7,434 nt of DNA, taken from positions 1-7,434 of the forward strand of contig CANPZH010000076.1 in NCBI GenBank assembly GCA_947589335.1, read 5' to 3'. This DNA comes from an uncultured Clostridia bacterium. GTDB taxonomy: Bacteria; Bacillota; Clostridia; Christensenellales; Borkfalkiaceae. Below, piece after piece: positions 1 through 7,434 of the stretch. The notes below the pieces were generated by a model, which saw nothing but the letters and a program-made list of their open reading frames with translations, did no database searches and was not told the DNA's origin. The position numbers and the translations under genes are program-made. Numbering within the stretch: the stretch's first letter is position 1; each line of letters opens with the position of its first letter.

Positions 1-2907
1 CGCATAGGCGCCGATCGTCTCGACGCTATCCGGGATCGTCACATCGGCAAGCGCAGACGCGCTGTAGAGGAACCTGGGCGCGATAGACGTCACTCCGTCT
101 TCGAAGACCGCCTTGGTGAGAGAGGTACAGCCCTGGAAAGGCGTTCCGTTGGACGTCGTTGTGTTCCCCGAATAATTGACATAGGAGAATTTCCCGGTGC
201 CGCGGACGGTGACGGAGGCGAGGTCGGTACTGCCTTGGAAGGCATTCTGGCCGAGCATGGTGAGGTTTGCGGGGAGGGTGACCGACTTGAGCTTGGAATA
301 CCGGAATGCATAGTAGCCGATCGTCGTGATCGAATCGGGCATAACGATCTCCTCGACAAAGCTGCTCTGGAAGGCGTTCCGCGCGATCTCCGTCATGCCA
401 TCGGGAAGGATGACCTTCTTGACGTTCTGCACGCTCGTAAAGGTGAAGGGCTCGAAGGTGAGATCTTTGCCCACCGCCGTCAGATCGAGCACGCCGTTTT
501 CGAATTCCGCCGTTGCGGGGATGAGGACGAGCACGCCGTCCGTCGTGAAGAGCATGTTGCTCTGCGCGCGGAAGTACGGGTTCGTCGCGCCCTCGTAGGA
601 GGGCTTGAAGGCGACGGTCGCGAGCTTGGAGCCCACGAACGCGCCCGAGCCGTATTGGGTCGTGCTGTCGGAGTCGCGATAGAGCGCCTCGAAGCGTTCG
701 GTGAACTCGAATTTGGAGATGCCGGAGTTCTGGAAGGCGTACTGTCCGATCTTACGGACGGTCGTGAAGTCGAACTCGGTCAGGCTGGAGCAGTTGTAGA
801 AGGCATAGCCGCCGACGAGTTCGAAGCCCTCGGGCACGATCACGCTGCTGAGCTGCGTGCAGCCGTCGAAGGTGTGCGCCTTGTCGCTCTCCGTCATTTC
901 GCCCTCGGTCGCCGTGAAGCCGATCACGCCCGTCCCGGTGAGGTCGACCGTCTCCAGCGCTTTACAGTTCTGGAAGGTATACGCGCCGAGGAAGGTGAAC
1001 GAGATACTCTTCGGGAAGATGACTTCCGCAAGCTGCGAGCATCCCGAGAAGACGTAGTCGCCGATGGATTCGAGCGCCGTGAGGGCGGAGAGGTCGATGC
1101 GCGTGAGCTGGGTAGACGTAAAGGTGTTCTTCCCGAGCGAGGTGAGCTTGGGCATCGCGCCGAAGGTGATCTCGGCGAGCCCGGAGGTGCTGAACGCCTC
1201 CGTGCCGAGCGAGGTGAGCCCGGTGAGCCCCGAAAGGTCGATATTCGTGAGCTGCGAGCAGTTCTTGAACACGCCGGCGCCGAAGGTGGTGACCGTATCG
1301 GGCAGGAAGACCTCTTTCAGCTTCGAACAGCCGAAGAACAGATAGTCCGGGAGCGCCGTGATCTCCGTGCCCGAGAGGTTGACGGAGGTAAGGTTCGAGC
1401 AGTTTCTGAACATGCCGTTCGGGAGTTTTCCTTTGAAGCCTTTCTTGAACTGCACGTCGGTGAGGTTGGTGCAGGATTCGAACAGATTCGCGCCCGGCAT
1501 TTCGAGGAGATCCCCGATATAAACGCTCTTGAGGTCCGAGCAATAGGAGAACACGCTCTCCCCCCACTCCTCGATATGTTCGGGTAGCTCGATGCTCTTG
1601 AACCCCGTCTTATAGAAGCAGCGGGAACCGATCTTGGTGATATGGGTGAAGTCGAAGTCGGCGAGCGCGGTGCAGCCCGAGAAGATCGAGGCGCCGAGCG
1701 TTGTGAGCGTTTCGGGAAGGACGACCTTCGTGAGCTGTGTGCAGTTCTGGAAGATGCTCGAACTTCCCGTGAGGGTCGGAAGTTCGCCCGACAGCGCGGC
1801 GAGATAGGTCATGCGCGTATGGGACAGGTCGACCGTTTTCAGCTGTTTGTTGCTTGCAAACGCATTGCTTTCGAGCGTGCGGAGGGATGCGGGAGCGACG
1901 AACTCCGTGAACCCGCACTCTTCGAACGCGCTGCGGCCGAAGGTGTAGAGCGCGGTGAGCTCCTCCCAGTTGACCGTCTTGAGCGACGAGCAGCTTCGGA
2001 AGACCTCTTCGCCGATGGCATTCACGCTCACGGGAAGTTTGACGGACGCCAGGCTCTTACAGTTCTGGAAGGCATTCCTTCCGAGGTCGGCAAGGCGGGG
2101 CAGAACGGAGAGGTCGATCGTCTGCAGTCCCGAGCCGTAGAAGCAGTATTCGCCGAGCCCCGTCAGAGACTTCGCGTTGGTGAAGTCGACCGTCGTGAGA
2201 GATTGACAGTTCTGGAAGATCCCCTTTCCGATACTTGCCTTGCTGAAATCGGAGGCGAAGGTCACCTTCGTGAGCCCCGCGCCTTGGAGGAGATAGTCGC
2301 CGAGCTGGGCGTTCGGAACTTCGAACGACTTCAGCAAGCTGCAAGAAGCGAACGCATAGTTGCCGAACTTCGTGACGTGTTCGAGCCCTTCGATCGTCTG
2401 GAGCTTTGTGCAGTTCCGGAAGGCATTGGGCGAGATCGACTTCAGATTGGCGGGCAGCTTCACCGTTGCAAGATTCGTGCAGCCGTTGAAGAGGTCGCCA
2501 TAGGCACTGTACGACGACGAGACATTCTCGCTGAACTCCTCGAGCCCGGTCAGTCCGCTCATGTCGATGCTTTGAAGCCCCGTGCAGCCCTGGAAGGTGT
2601 AGAGACCGGTCGACTTGAATGCGGCGGTCTGAGGGAAGAGAACTTTCTGCAGCGTCGTGCATTTATAGCACATGTAGTCGGGCAGCCCCGTGAGCCTCGT
2701 CGCCGCGGACATGTCGAGCGTCTGGATGCCGGATCCGATGAACATCGCGATCCCGAGCTTCTGAACGCCGGCGCCGAGCTTGACGCTCGTGAGCGCCGTG
2801 CAGTTGCCGAAGACGCCGCCGCCGGGCGCGGAGTACGAGCTCGTCACCTCACTGTCGCCGAAGGTCTGCAGATAGGCTGCGGCTTCGAGGTTGATCTCCT
2901 GAAGCGC
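1..2907 (-). repeat. BspA-type LRR_5 array, second part with mixed repeat types (about units 41-78)
   Basis: Residues about 1510-2478. Standard units (TKVVLPETLTTLGASIF) are interspersed with a second form in which 'IP..V' is replaced by 'IDLS.LT.L', for example QSIDMSGLTGLEEF, TNIDLSGLTGLTSLG and TRIDLSALTALESIG. This form adds a further leucine position and is absent from the first part. The F.(N/G/S)C cysteine is kept in most units (about 25 cysteines). Short polar loops lie just before the F..C segment at 2812-2868, 2494-2535, 1756-1800, 871-921, 640-681 and 139-189. The last units (598-1) return to the standard IP form. The array is cut by the window edge in a unit reading VTIPDSVETIGAYA. 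Confidence 0.95.
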
Positions 2908-5900
2908 GGTACAGCCGCGGAAGGCGTATGCCTTGATCTCGACCAGCGTGCTGCCGGGCGCGAGCGTGACCGTCTTGAGGCTCGTGCAGTTCTCGAAGGC
3001 GTTGGCGCCGATCGTCCGCACGGTCGCGGGGATGGTGACGGAGGTGATCCCCGTCTGGTTCGCAAACGCGCCGTCGCCGATCGACGTCGCCGTGCTTTCG
3101 CTCATGTCGTAGTCGCCCTCGAGCTCCGTGAAGATGACGAGGGGCGAATTTGCGCCGTCCACGATCATGCCGTCGGCGGACTTCAGGTACTTGTTGTCGT
3201 CGTCGATCTCAACGACGCTGAGGCGTGCACAGCCGACAAAGACGTTGTTCACGACCTCGATGTTCTTGGAGAGACGGACTTTCGTCAGCTGCGTACAGCC
3301 CTTGAACAGCTCGACGCCGAGCGCGAGCATACCCTTCGTCTCGGGGAAGCTGAGGCTCTCGATCGCCGTCTGCTGGAAGGCGTGATCGCCGATCGAGGTC
3401 AGATGGGTCCCCGTCTCGCCCTCTGCGGCGGGAGCGAACGTGACCGTCTTGAGGGCATACGCGGTGATGAACGCCTCCATGCCGATCGACGTGACATTTG
3501 CGGGGATCACGATCTCTTCGAGGCTGATGCAGTCCCAGAAGACCTGATCGCCGATGACGAAATCGTGCAGCGGGTTGCCGAAATCCACTTCGGTAAGGCT
3601 CGCGCAGCCGCGGAACGCCTGCTTGGAGATCATCTCGATGTTGCTGTCTTTCTCGAAGATGAACTTCGTGATGCCCGTATTCATAAAGGCATAATCGCCG
3701 ATCGTGGTGACGCTCGCGGGGATCCTGAATTCGCCCGTGAGGTATCTCAGATCCGAGAAGGCGTTGCTGCCGATCGTCTTGAGGGTGGAGGGCAGGTTGA
3801 AGGAGTGGATCAGCGTTCCCTTAAAGCAGTTGTCGCCGATCGAGATCAGCCCCTCGGGGAAGTCGATGGCGGCGAGATTGATCGCACGGTAGAAGGCGTA
3901 CGTTTCGATCGTGAGCCCGTCCTTGTGCGCGCCCTTGAAGGTCACGGACGAGAGCTGTCCGAGTTCGCTGAGCGCACCCGCCGCGAGCACGGAGAGCCGC
4001 TTGGGGAATACGATCGTCTCGAGCGATTTCAGCGAGCGGAAGGCGCCGTTCGAATAGCTCGTTCCGCCGGAGTCGCCGATCACGAGCGCGAGATCGTCGT
4101 TCCCGTCCTCGAAGACGAGGTCGGTCAGGTTGGGAAGCCCGACGAGGGAGTTCGACTTGATCTGCGACACGGTGTTCGGGATCGTGAGCTTCGTGATGCC
4201 GTTGCGCGCGTTGTAGTTGTTCCCCGCGAAGAGCCCCGCGGCGATCTCCGTCATGCCGCGCGGCAAGACGATCTCTTTGAGGGCAAGACATCCCGCGAAG
4301 ACGCCGACCGAGTTCCCGTAAGCGGAGGACGCGCTGTCGAAGAAGCTGATCACACTGCTCTGCTTCGCCGCGGCTTCGTCCGCGTCCCAGGTGTCGATCG
4401 CGTTTTCGAAGGTCACTTTGGTGATGCCGTTCACGTTGTTGAACGCATACCCCGCGACATTGCGGATATAGCCGGAGACCGTGACGTTCCCCGTCACCCC
4501 TGCGGGACAATAGAGAAGGGTACCGGGCAGATATTCGGGCGCGGCGTCTGCGCTCTTTCGCGCATAGCGGGTGCTGTAGAGCAGCCCGTCCTTCGTCATA
4601 TAGTTCTTGTTCCCGTTTGCGACGGTCACTTCCCTCAGCGAGGTGCAGCCGTCGAAGAGGGTGAAGACATTGCCGTCCAGCTCAATCGGTTCGACGTTCG
4701 CGGGGATCTCGAAGCTCTCGAGCGAGGTGCAGCCGCGGAAGGCGTAACTGCCGATGACGTTCGTGCGGGCGGGAAGTTCGATCGCAGTGAGGTCGGTGCA
4801 GCCTTCGAACGCGTGATCGCCGACTTTCAGCGGCACTTCGCTCTCTCCCGCTCTTGCCTTGGCGGCGCCCGTCCCCGTGAAGGAGACGCTGCGGAGCCCC
4901 GTACAGCCGACGAACGCCTCGGCGCGGATCTCGGTCACGTTCTCATGGATCGAGATCTCCGTCAGTCCCGTTCTGCCTGCAAAGATGCCGCTCGCGATCT
5001 CGGTGATCTCGGGACGGATCTCGAATTCTCCTTCCCAGTTGACGGGGAAGAAGATGAGGATATCTTTATCGTGATTGTAGAGCACGCCGTCGTCATCCGA
5101 CCAATAATTCAGGTTCTGAGGATCGACATGCACCGCCTGAAGGTTGGAGCCGAAGACGTCCGTGATCCCGAACGCGGGCACGCCTGCGCCGAGATAAAGC
5201 TCCTTGACGACCGCATTCCCCGCATAGTTGATCACGGCGTTCGCACCGTAGTTGACGGACTCCCGCGCCGCATTGACGGTGACGCTCGTGAGCTTGTTCG
5301 CCCCGCGGAATGCGTACGAGGCGAGGTTCACGAGGTTCTCGGGCAGGGTGACGGATGTAAGATCGTCAAGACCTGCGAACGCGCTCTCGCCGATCGTGAG
5401 GTCGGGATCCTGCGCCGTGCCCTTGAATTCGATCGTCTCGAGATAGGCGCAGTTTTCGAACGCGCTCTTGGCGATGTTCGTCACATGTCCCGGGATGACG
5501 ACTCTCTGGATCCTGCTGTTCAGGCGGAATGCGCCCTCGCCGATCGAGACGATCTCCGCGGGCACTTCGAACAGGGTCACCCTCCTCCCCTTCGGGAAGA
5601 AGACGAGCTCTGCGCCGTCGTCGGTGTTCTTGCAGAGCAACCCCTCAATGGAGGTATATGCGCCCTCCTCCGCCATCTTGACGTTCTGGAGGGAGGAGAT
5701 GTTCCCGAGCGAGCTGCTCGCTGCGTCGGTGAGCCGCTGGGGAAGGGTGACCTCCGTCAGGCTCGTGCCCGTAAAGGCGTTTTCGCGGATCGAAAGGCTC
5801 TCCGCCTCTTTCTCGCCGTCGGCCGCGGGAAGGAAGAAGATCTCCGTCACCGTGGAATAGTTCGAAAACGCGTTCATCTCGATGAGCGAGATCGTTGCGG

Positions 5901-7434
5901 GGAAGGAGACCGATTTCAGCTCCGAACCCGCGCCGCTTGCCCGGTAGAATGCGCCCGTCGGAATGGTCGTGACGTCGCGCGCGACGTCCCCGAACATCAC
6001 GCTCGAGGGCACGGTGTAATTCGTATCAAGACGGGCATAGGGATAGTAGGCGAGCTCCGTTCTGCCTCCGCCCGCGTTTTCATTATAATAGAACAGGACG
6101 CCGTTTTCGGAACCGTAATAGACGATCCCTTCGTAGCCTTCCGCCGCGTAGACCTCGATGTCGGTCAGGGCGGTACAGCCGCCGAATGCGAACCCGTTGT
6201 TGCCGAGCTGGATATTCTTGACCGTGCTCGGGATGCGGATCTTCGTCAGCGTCGTGCAATAGGTAAAGTCGTCGACGGCGGTGACGGGTCTGCTGTCGTA
6301 GGACGCCGGGATCGTGATCTCGGTGACATAGCGGATACCTTCCGCCTTGGAGACCGCCCAGGCGGTCCCGCCTTCCGCGTCCGTAAAGGCGTAGATCTCG
6401 ACCCATACCGCATAGAGGGTGATGCCGCTCAGTCCGGTGTAGGGAGCGTCGCTGTCGCCCTTTTCGTTCGTGTACTGCGCGCTCTGGCCCGTCTCGCCGG
6501 CGAACCATCCGCGGAACGCCATGACGGGGTTGTTGGACTTCGGAACGGGGAGGTTGAACCGTTCGCCGAAGGTCACTTCAATCTCCGTCTTCTCGAGTGC
6601 TTCGCCGTAAGAGCCCACAACGAGCGTCACCTGATAGGTGTTTGCCGCCCAGGCAGCGTACAGTTCGAGATCGGCGGAGCCGTCGAAGTAGCCCTCGCCG
6701 TAGTTGATCCCGCCGCCTTCGGGAGCCGTGTACCAGCCGCCGAAGCGGTAGCCGTTCTTCTCCGCCGCGGGAAGCGCCAGAGGATCCCCCGTCGCACGGT
6801 ACACGGAAGGGATCCTCGCGTTGCCCTCCTGATCGTCGAAACGGATCTCATAGACGGTGACCGTCACGCTCTTCCACTCGGAGCGGGTCCCGTCCGCCGA
6901 GACTGCGCTCACATAGATCGTGTTCTCTCCCTTCGCCGTAAAGGTGACGGGATAGTTATTCGTCGAGACGGAGACTTCCTCCCCCTCGTTGAGTTTCACA
7001 AAGTAGCTTCTTGCGCCGAATACGGGATCCCATGTCGCATATCCTGCCCCGTAACGGACCCCTTCGACCTCGCCCATGCGCGCGGTGAGGGGATCGGACC
7101 AGAGCGAGCTGTTCGCGCTCACGCCCGCGACCGCACGGACTTTGAAGACGAACGCCGCCTTCGTCGCGTCGTAGTCCCCGTCCGTGAGGGTGTATTTCGT
7201 CTGATCGCCGCCGACCGTGATCGTCTTGCCGTCGAAGTCGATCTCATACCCCGAAGCGCCGGGGACCGCTTCCCACTTGATATCGTAACCGTCGAGCTGT
7301 ACGCCCGCAGGGGTTGCGAGGTGTTTCTTCTCATAGGAGAGAGTCGCCGCCGCGGGGGAGAGCCAGCCGCGCGCCACGGGCGTCACGCTCAGTTCGAGCT
7401 GTCCCGCCGCGTAGCCCTTCAGTGCAACGCTCCT
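1..7434 (-). CDS. Giant BspA-like leucine-rich repeat surface protein, internal fragment (both ends missing)
   Basis: One uninterrupted frame of 2,478 codons, read from 7434 down to 1 with no stop, start or frameshift. Order of parts: FN3-like modules (residues 1 to about 193), two Listeria-Bacteroides repeats (about 194-344), then about 78 BspA-type LRR_5 units (about 345-2478, still continuing at the edge). Nearly every unit shows L..V.(I/L)P..(V/L)..IG..AF..C, for example NQTGITSVTIPATVRTIGAN at 3060-3001. Proteins of this family are normally exported and sit on or outside the cell wall, where the long repeat solenoid is thought to bind host or neighbour surfaces. That role is inferred from the family, since no binding residue can be named here. 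No signal peptide, transmembrane segment or LPXTG-type anchor is visible, as expected when both termini are missing. Codon use is uniform along the gene, with almost no TTA, CTA or TCA. The frame, strand and family are secure; the ligand is unknown. Confidence 0.97.
463..597 (-). other. Long LRR_5 insertion 6 (SNMLF...VLIPA type)
   Basis: Reads YEGATNPYFRAQSNMLFTTD, then GVLVLIPATAEFENG and VLDLTAVGKD. 'NPYF....NMLF' matches the usual 'N.YF.S.DGVLY', and LVLIP matches L..YP. It is the only long insertion in the second part of the array and separates the mixed units from a final set of standard IP units. Confidence 0.62.
3106..3207 (-). other. Long LRR_5 insertion 5 (ADGMI type)
   Basis: Reads IDDDNKYLKSADGMIVDG, then SPLVIFTELEGD. 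The 'N.YL.S.DG' start is well kept, but VLY is now MIV and the L..YP segment is LVIFT. The array restarts with ATSIGDGAF. The run of acidic residues (EIDDD) at its start could bind cations, though nothing else supports this. Confidence 0.65.
4489..4620 (-). other. Long LRR_5 insertion 4 (KDGLLYS...YCPAG type)
   Basis: Reads ANGNKNYMTKDGLLYS, then a linker of about 15 residues (Arg, Ala, Asp rich), then GTLLYCPAGVTG. The linker is longer than in the other copies, and the YP motif has become YCP, adding a cysteine. The array resumes with NVTVSGYIRNVAGYAF. Confidence 0.65.
5029..5127 (-). other. Long LRR_5 insertion 3 (DDDGVLYN...FFP type)
   Basis: The clearest of the set: VDPQNLNYWSDDDGVLYN, then KDILIFFPVNWEG. 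It matches the usual BspA form 'V...N..Y.S.DGVLYN.D...L..YP' almost position by position, followed by an EI.P...EIA..IF unit. Confidence 0.75.
5581..5670 (-). other. Long LRR_5 insertion 2 (.EGLL...FFP type)
   Basis: Reads AYTSIEGLLCKNTDDGAEL, then VFFPKGRR, after which a normal unit restarts (LFEVPAEIVSIGEGAF). IEGLL takes the place of .DGVL, and LVFFP the place of L..YP. It holds one unpaired-looking cysteine outside the usual AF..C position. Confidence 0.6.
6019..6126 (-). other. Long LRR_5 insertion 1 (.NGVL...YYP type)
   Basis: An interruption of the repeat rhythm reading YYGSENGVLFYYNENAGG, then ELAYYPYAR, before the next unit resumes with YTVPSSV. This is the familiar BspA-array variant '(Y/F)...DGVLY......L..YP', a longer hairpin replacing the turn and AF segment of one unit. 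It is the first of six such insertions. Confidence 0.65.
6253..6402 (-). repeat. Entry (N-terminal capping) segment and first LRR_5 unit
   Basis: Residues 345 to about 394. After the last Listeria-Bacteroides repeat comes a polar stretch (VEIYAFTDAEGGTAWAVS), then VTEITIPASYDSRPVTAV. The latter is the usual way BspA-like arrays begin (..VVIPS.Y.G.PVT.IG..AF). It fixes the direction of the array and the point where the solenoid starts. The first cysteine of the visible protein is here (TYCT); the FN3 and Listeria-Bacteroides modules contain none. Confidence 0.75.
6403..6642 (-). other. Listeria-Bacteroides repeat, second and more divergent copy
   Basis: Residues 265-344, directly after the first copy with only two residues between. 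Landmarks are TYQVTLVV at the start, VTFGERFNLPVP (family: V.YG....LP.P), FRGWFAGETG around Trp310 (family: F.GWYT), and ITLYAVW ending at Trp344. The N-terminal D.NGG motif is lost, and the loop between GWF and LYAVW is longer than in the first copy. The closing LYA.W and central GW make the family call likely despite this drift. Confidence 0.68.
6649..6855 (-). other. Listeria-Bacteroides repeat (Flg_new / List_Bact_rpt), first copy
   Basis: Residues about 194-262. It follows the family pattern closely: a VYEIRFDDQEGN strand in place of the usual V.FD.NGG, then a PLALP segment, NGYRFGGWYTAPEGG (227-241) with the signature GY.F.GWYT and Trp234, and DLELYAAW ending at Trp262. This is a small beta-grasp-like module common in secreted proteins of Bacillota and Listeria, often next to leucine-rich repeats. 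Its exact role is not established. Here it links the FN3 stalk to the repeat array. Confidence 0.8.
6856..7080 (-). other. Second complete fibronectin type III-like module
   Basis: Residues 119 to about 193. It has the same landmarks as the preceding module: ATWDPVFGARSYFVKL (133-148) corresponds to W..V.GA.GY.I, and TIYVSAVSADGTRSEW (172-187) corresponds to the closing VRAVAG...W segment. The two modules therefore form a tandem pair and, with the cut module before them, a stalk of at least three. Divergence is high, so this is an old duplication rather than a recent copy. Confidence 0.62.
7081..7320 (-). other. Fibronectin type III-like module
   Basis: Residues 39-118, about 80 residues. 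It opens with LATPAGVQLDG, then I.W (Trp54) and the phrase VPGASGYEI (57-65), which is the usual B-to-C strand pattern of bacterial FN3 domains (W..V.GA.GY.I). It closes with F.VRAVAG and SLWSDP (Trp112), matching the F and G strands. FN3 modules in secreted bacterial proteins usually act as spacers between functional domains. The family call rests on pattern reading. An Ig-like fold of another family is the main alternative. Confidence 0.7.
7321..7434 (-). other. C-terminal end of a fibronectin type III-like module (cut by the window edge)
   Basis: Residues 1-38 of the visible protein. The stretch SVTPVARGWLSPAAATLSY resembles the last strands of the next module (VRAVAGVSANSSLWSDPL): a V..VA.G segment, then a Trp and a Ser-Pro or Asp-Pro turn before the next domain starts. 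I read it as the tail of an FN3-like domain whose body lies beyond 7434. It is too short to classify alone, and it could belong to another beta-sandwich type. Confidence 0.4.

Larger units (their letters stand above)
2908..6402 (-). repeat. BspA-type LRR_5 array, first part (about units 1-40)
   Basis: Residues about 345-1509. Units run 22-26 residues and mostly read L..V.IP..V..IG..AF..(C/T): for example ESFEIPANV, KTIGSNAFSD and TSVTIPATV. Each unit gives one beta strand (V.I) followed by a turn and the AF segment, stacking into a solenoid. Five of the six long insertions lie in this part. The cysteine of the AF..C position is often replaced by T, L or R, leaving about 17 cysteines. Ser/Gly/Tyr-rich loops occur at 4303-4380 and 4045-4071. 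Units are diverged at the DNA level, so this is not a recent tandem expansion. Confidence 0.95.

Noticed and set aside
962..1567. 201-codon minus-strand open frame
   Set aside because: Out-of-frame shadow of the repeat array. The Arg/His/Leu-rich product has no fold pattern, and the true frame is intact across the same bases.
235..1587. 450-codon plus-strand open frame
   Set aside because: It is the codon-for-codon antisense of the LRR gene. It is long only because the gene avoids TTA, CTA and TCA. Its product is a charged Glu/Arg/Gly-rich string with no recognisable domain, and its periodicity mirrors the LRR units.
2057..2662. 201-codon minus-strand open frame
   Set aside because: Same alternate minus frame overlapping intact LRR units. 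There is no ribosome binding context or domain to support it.
3821..4510. 229-codon minus-strand open frame
   Set aside because: Arg-rich shadow frame over LRR units and the 4303-4380 loop. No family resemblance.
5468..5860. 130-codon plus-strand open frame
   Set aside because: Antisense shadow across LRR units with no recognisable protein features. The other short plus-strand frames (for example 326-598, 3128-3385 and 4859-5074) are rejected for the same reason.
1..6402. Possible recent tandem DNA repeats or a CRISPR-like array
   Set aside because: The roughly 66-75 base rhythm comes from LRR codons. Neighbouring units share motif positions but not sequence, and there are no identical repeats separated by unique spacers.
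6083..6508. 141-codon minus-strand open frame
   Set aside because: Shadow over the second Listeria-Bacteroides repeat and the array entry. The real frame shows conserved family motifs here.
1..7434. Promoters, terminators, RNA genes or mobile elements within the window
   Set aside because: Every base is inside the intact reading frame. I saw no tRNA or rRNA-like stretch, inverted-repeat ends, transposase motif or stem-loop with a T-run that would argue for such a feature.

Overview
The whole 7,434-base window lies inside one giant protein-coding gene on the minus strand. The frame whose codons begin at position 7434 has no stop across all 2,478 codons and runs off both ends. I translated it line by line. 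The start codon, signal peptide, promoter and ribosome binding site lie beyond position 7434. The stop codon, any cell-surface anchor and the terminator lie beyond position 1. The visible part would be a protein of roughly 260 kDa (estimated from length).

From N- to C-terminus (high to low coordinates), the first ~195 residues are fibronectin type III-like modules: the end of one and two more complete ones. Two Listeria-Bacteroides repeats (Flg_new / List_Bact_rpt family) follow at about residues 194-344. A typical BspA entry repeat then opens a very long array of BspA-type leucine-rich repeats (LRR_5 family), with about 78 units counted by eye, which is still running at position 1. The array has two parts. 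About units 1-40 (6402-2908) mostly use the standard 'IP..V..IG..AF..C' pattern. About units 41-78 (2907-1) mix that pattern with a second form, 'L..IDLS.LT.L..LG...F..C', and carry more cysteines. Six longer insertions of the '.DGVL...LI.YP' type and about eight short Ser/Thr/Tyr/Gly-rich loops interrupt the array.

This architecture is typical of large secreted or wall-attached proteins of host-associated Bacillota, where such proteins are thought to serve adhesion or binding. The G+C content is high (near 60% by eye). TTA, CTA and TCA codons are almost absent. A GC-rich gut Clostridia or Christensenellales-like genome would fit, but this is a weak inference because there is no marker gene.

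I see no RNA gene, mobile element, CRISPR array, second gene or intergenic region. The open frames on the plus strand and in the other minus frames are shadows of this gene. I found no new multi-gene system. What stands out is the internal organisation of the repeat array.
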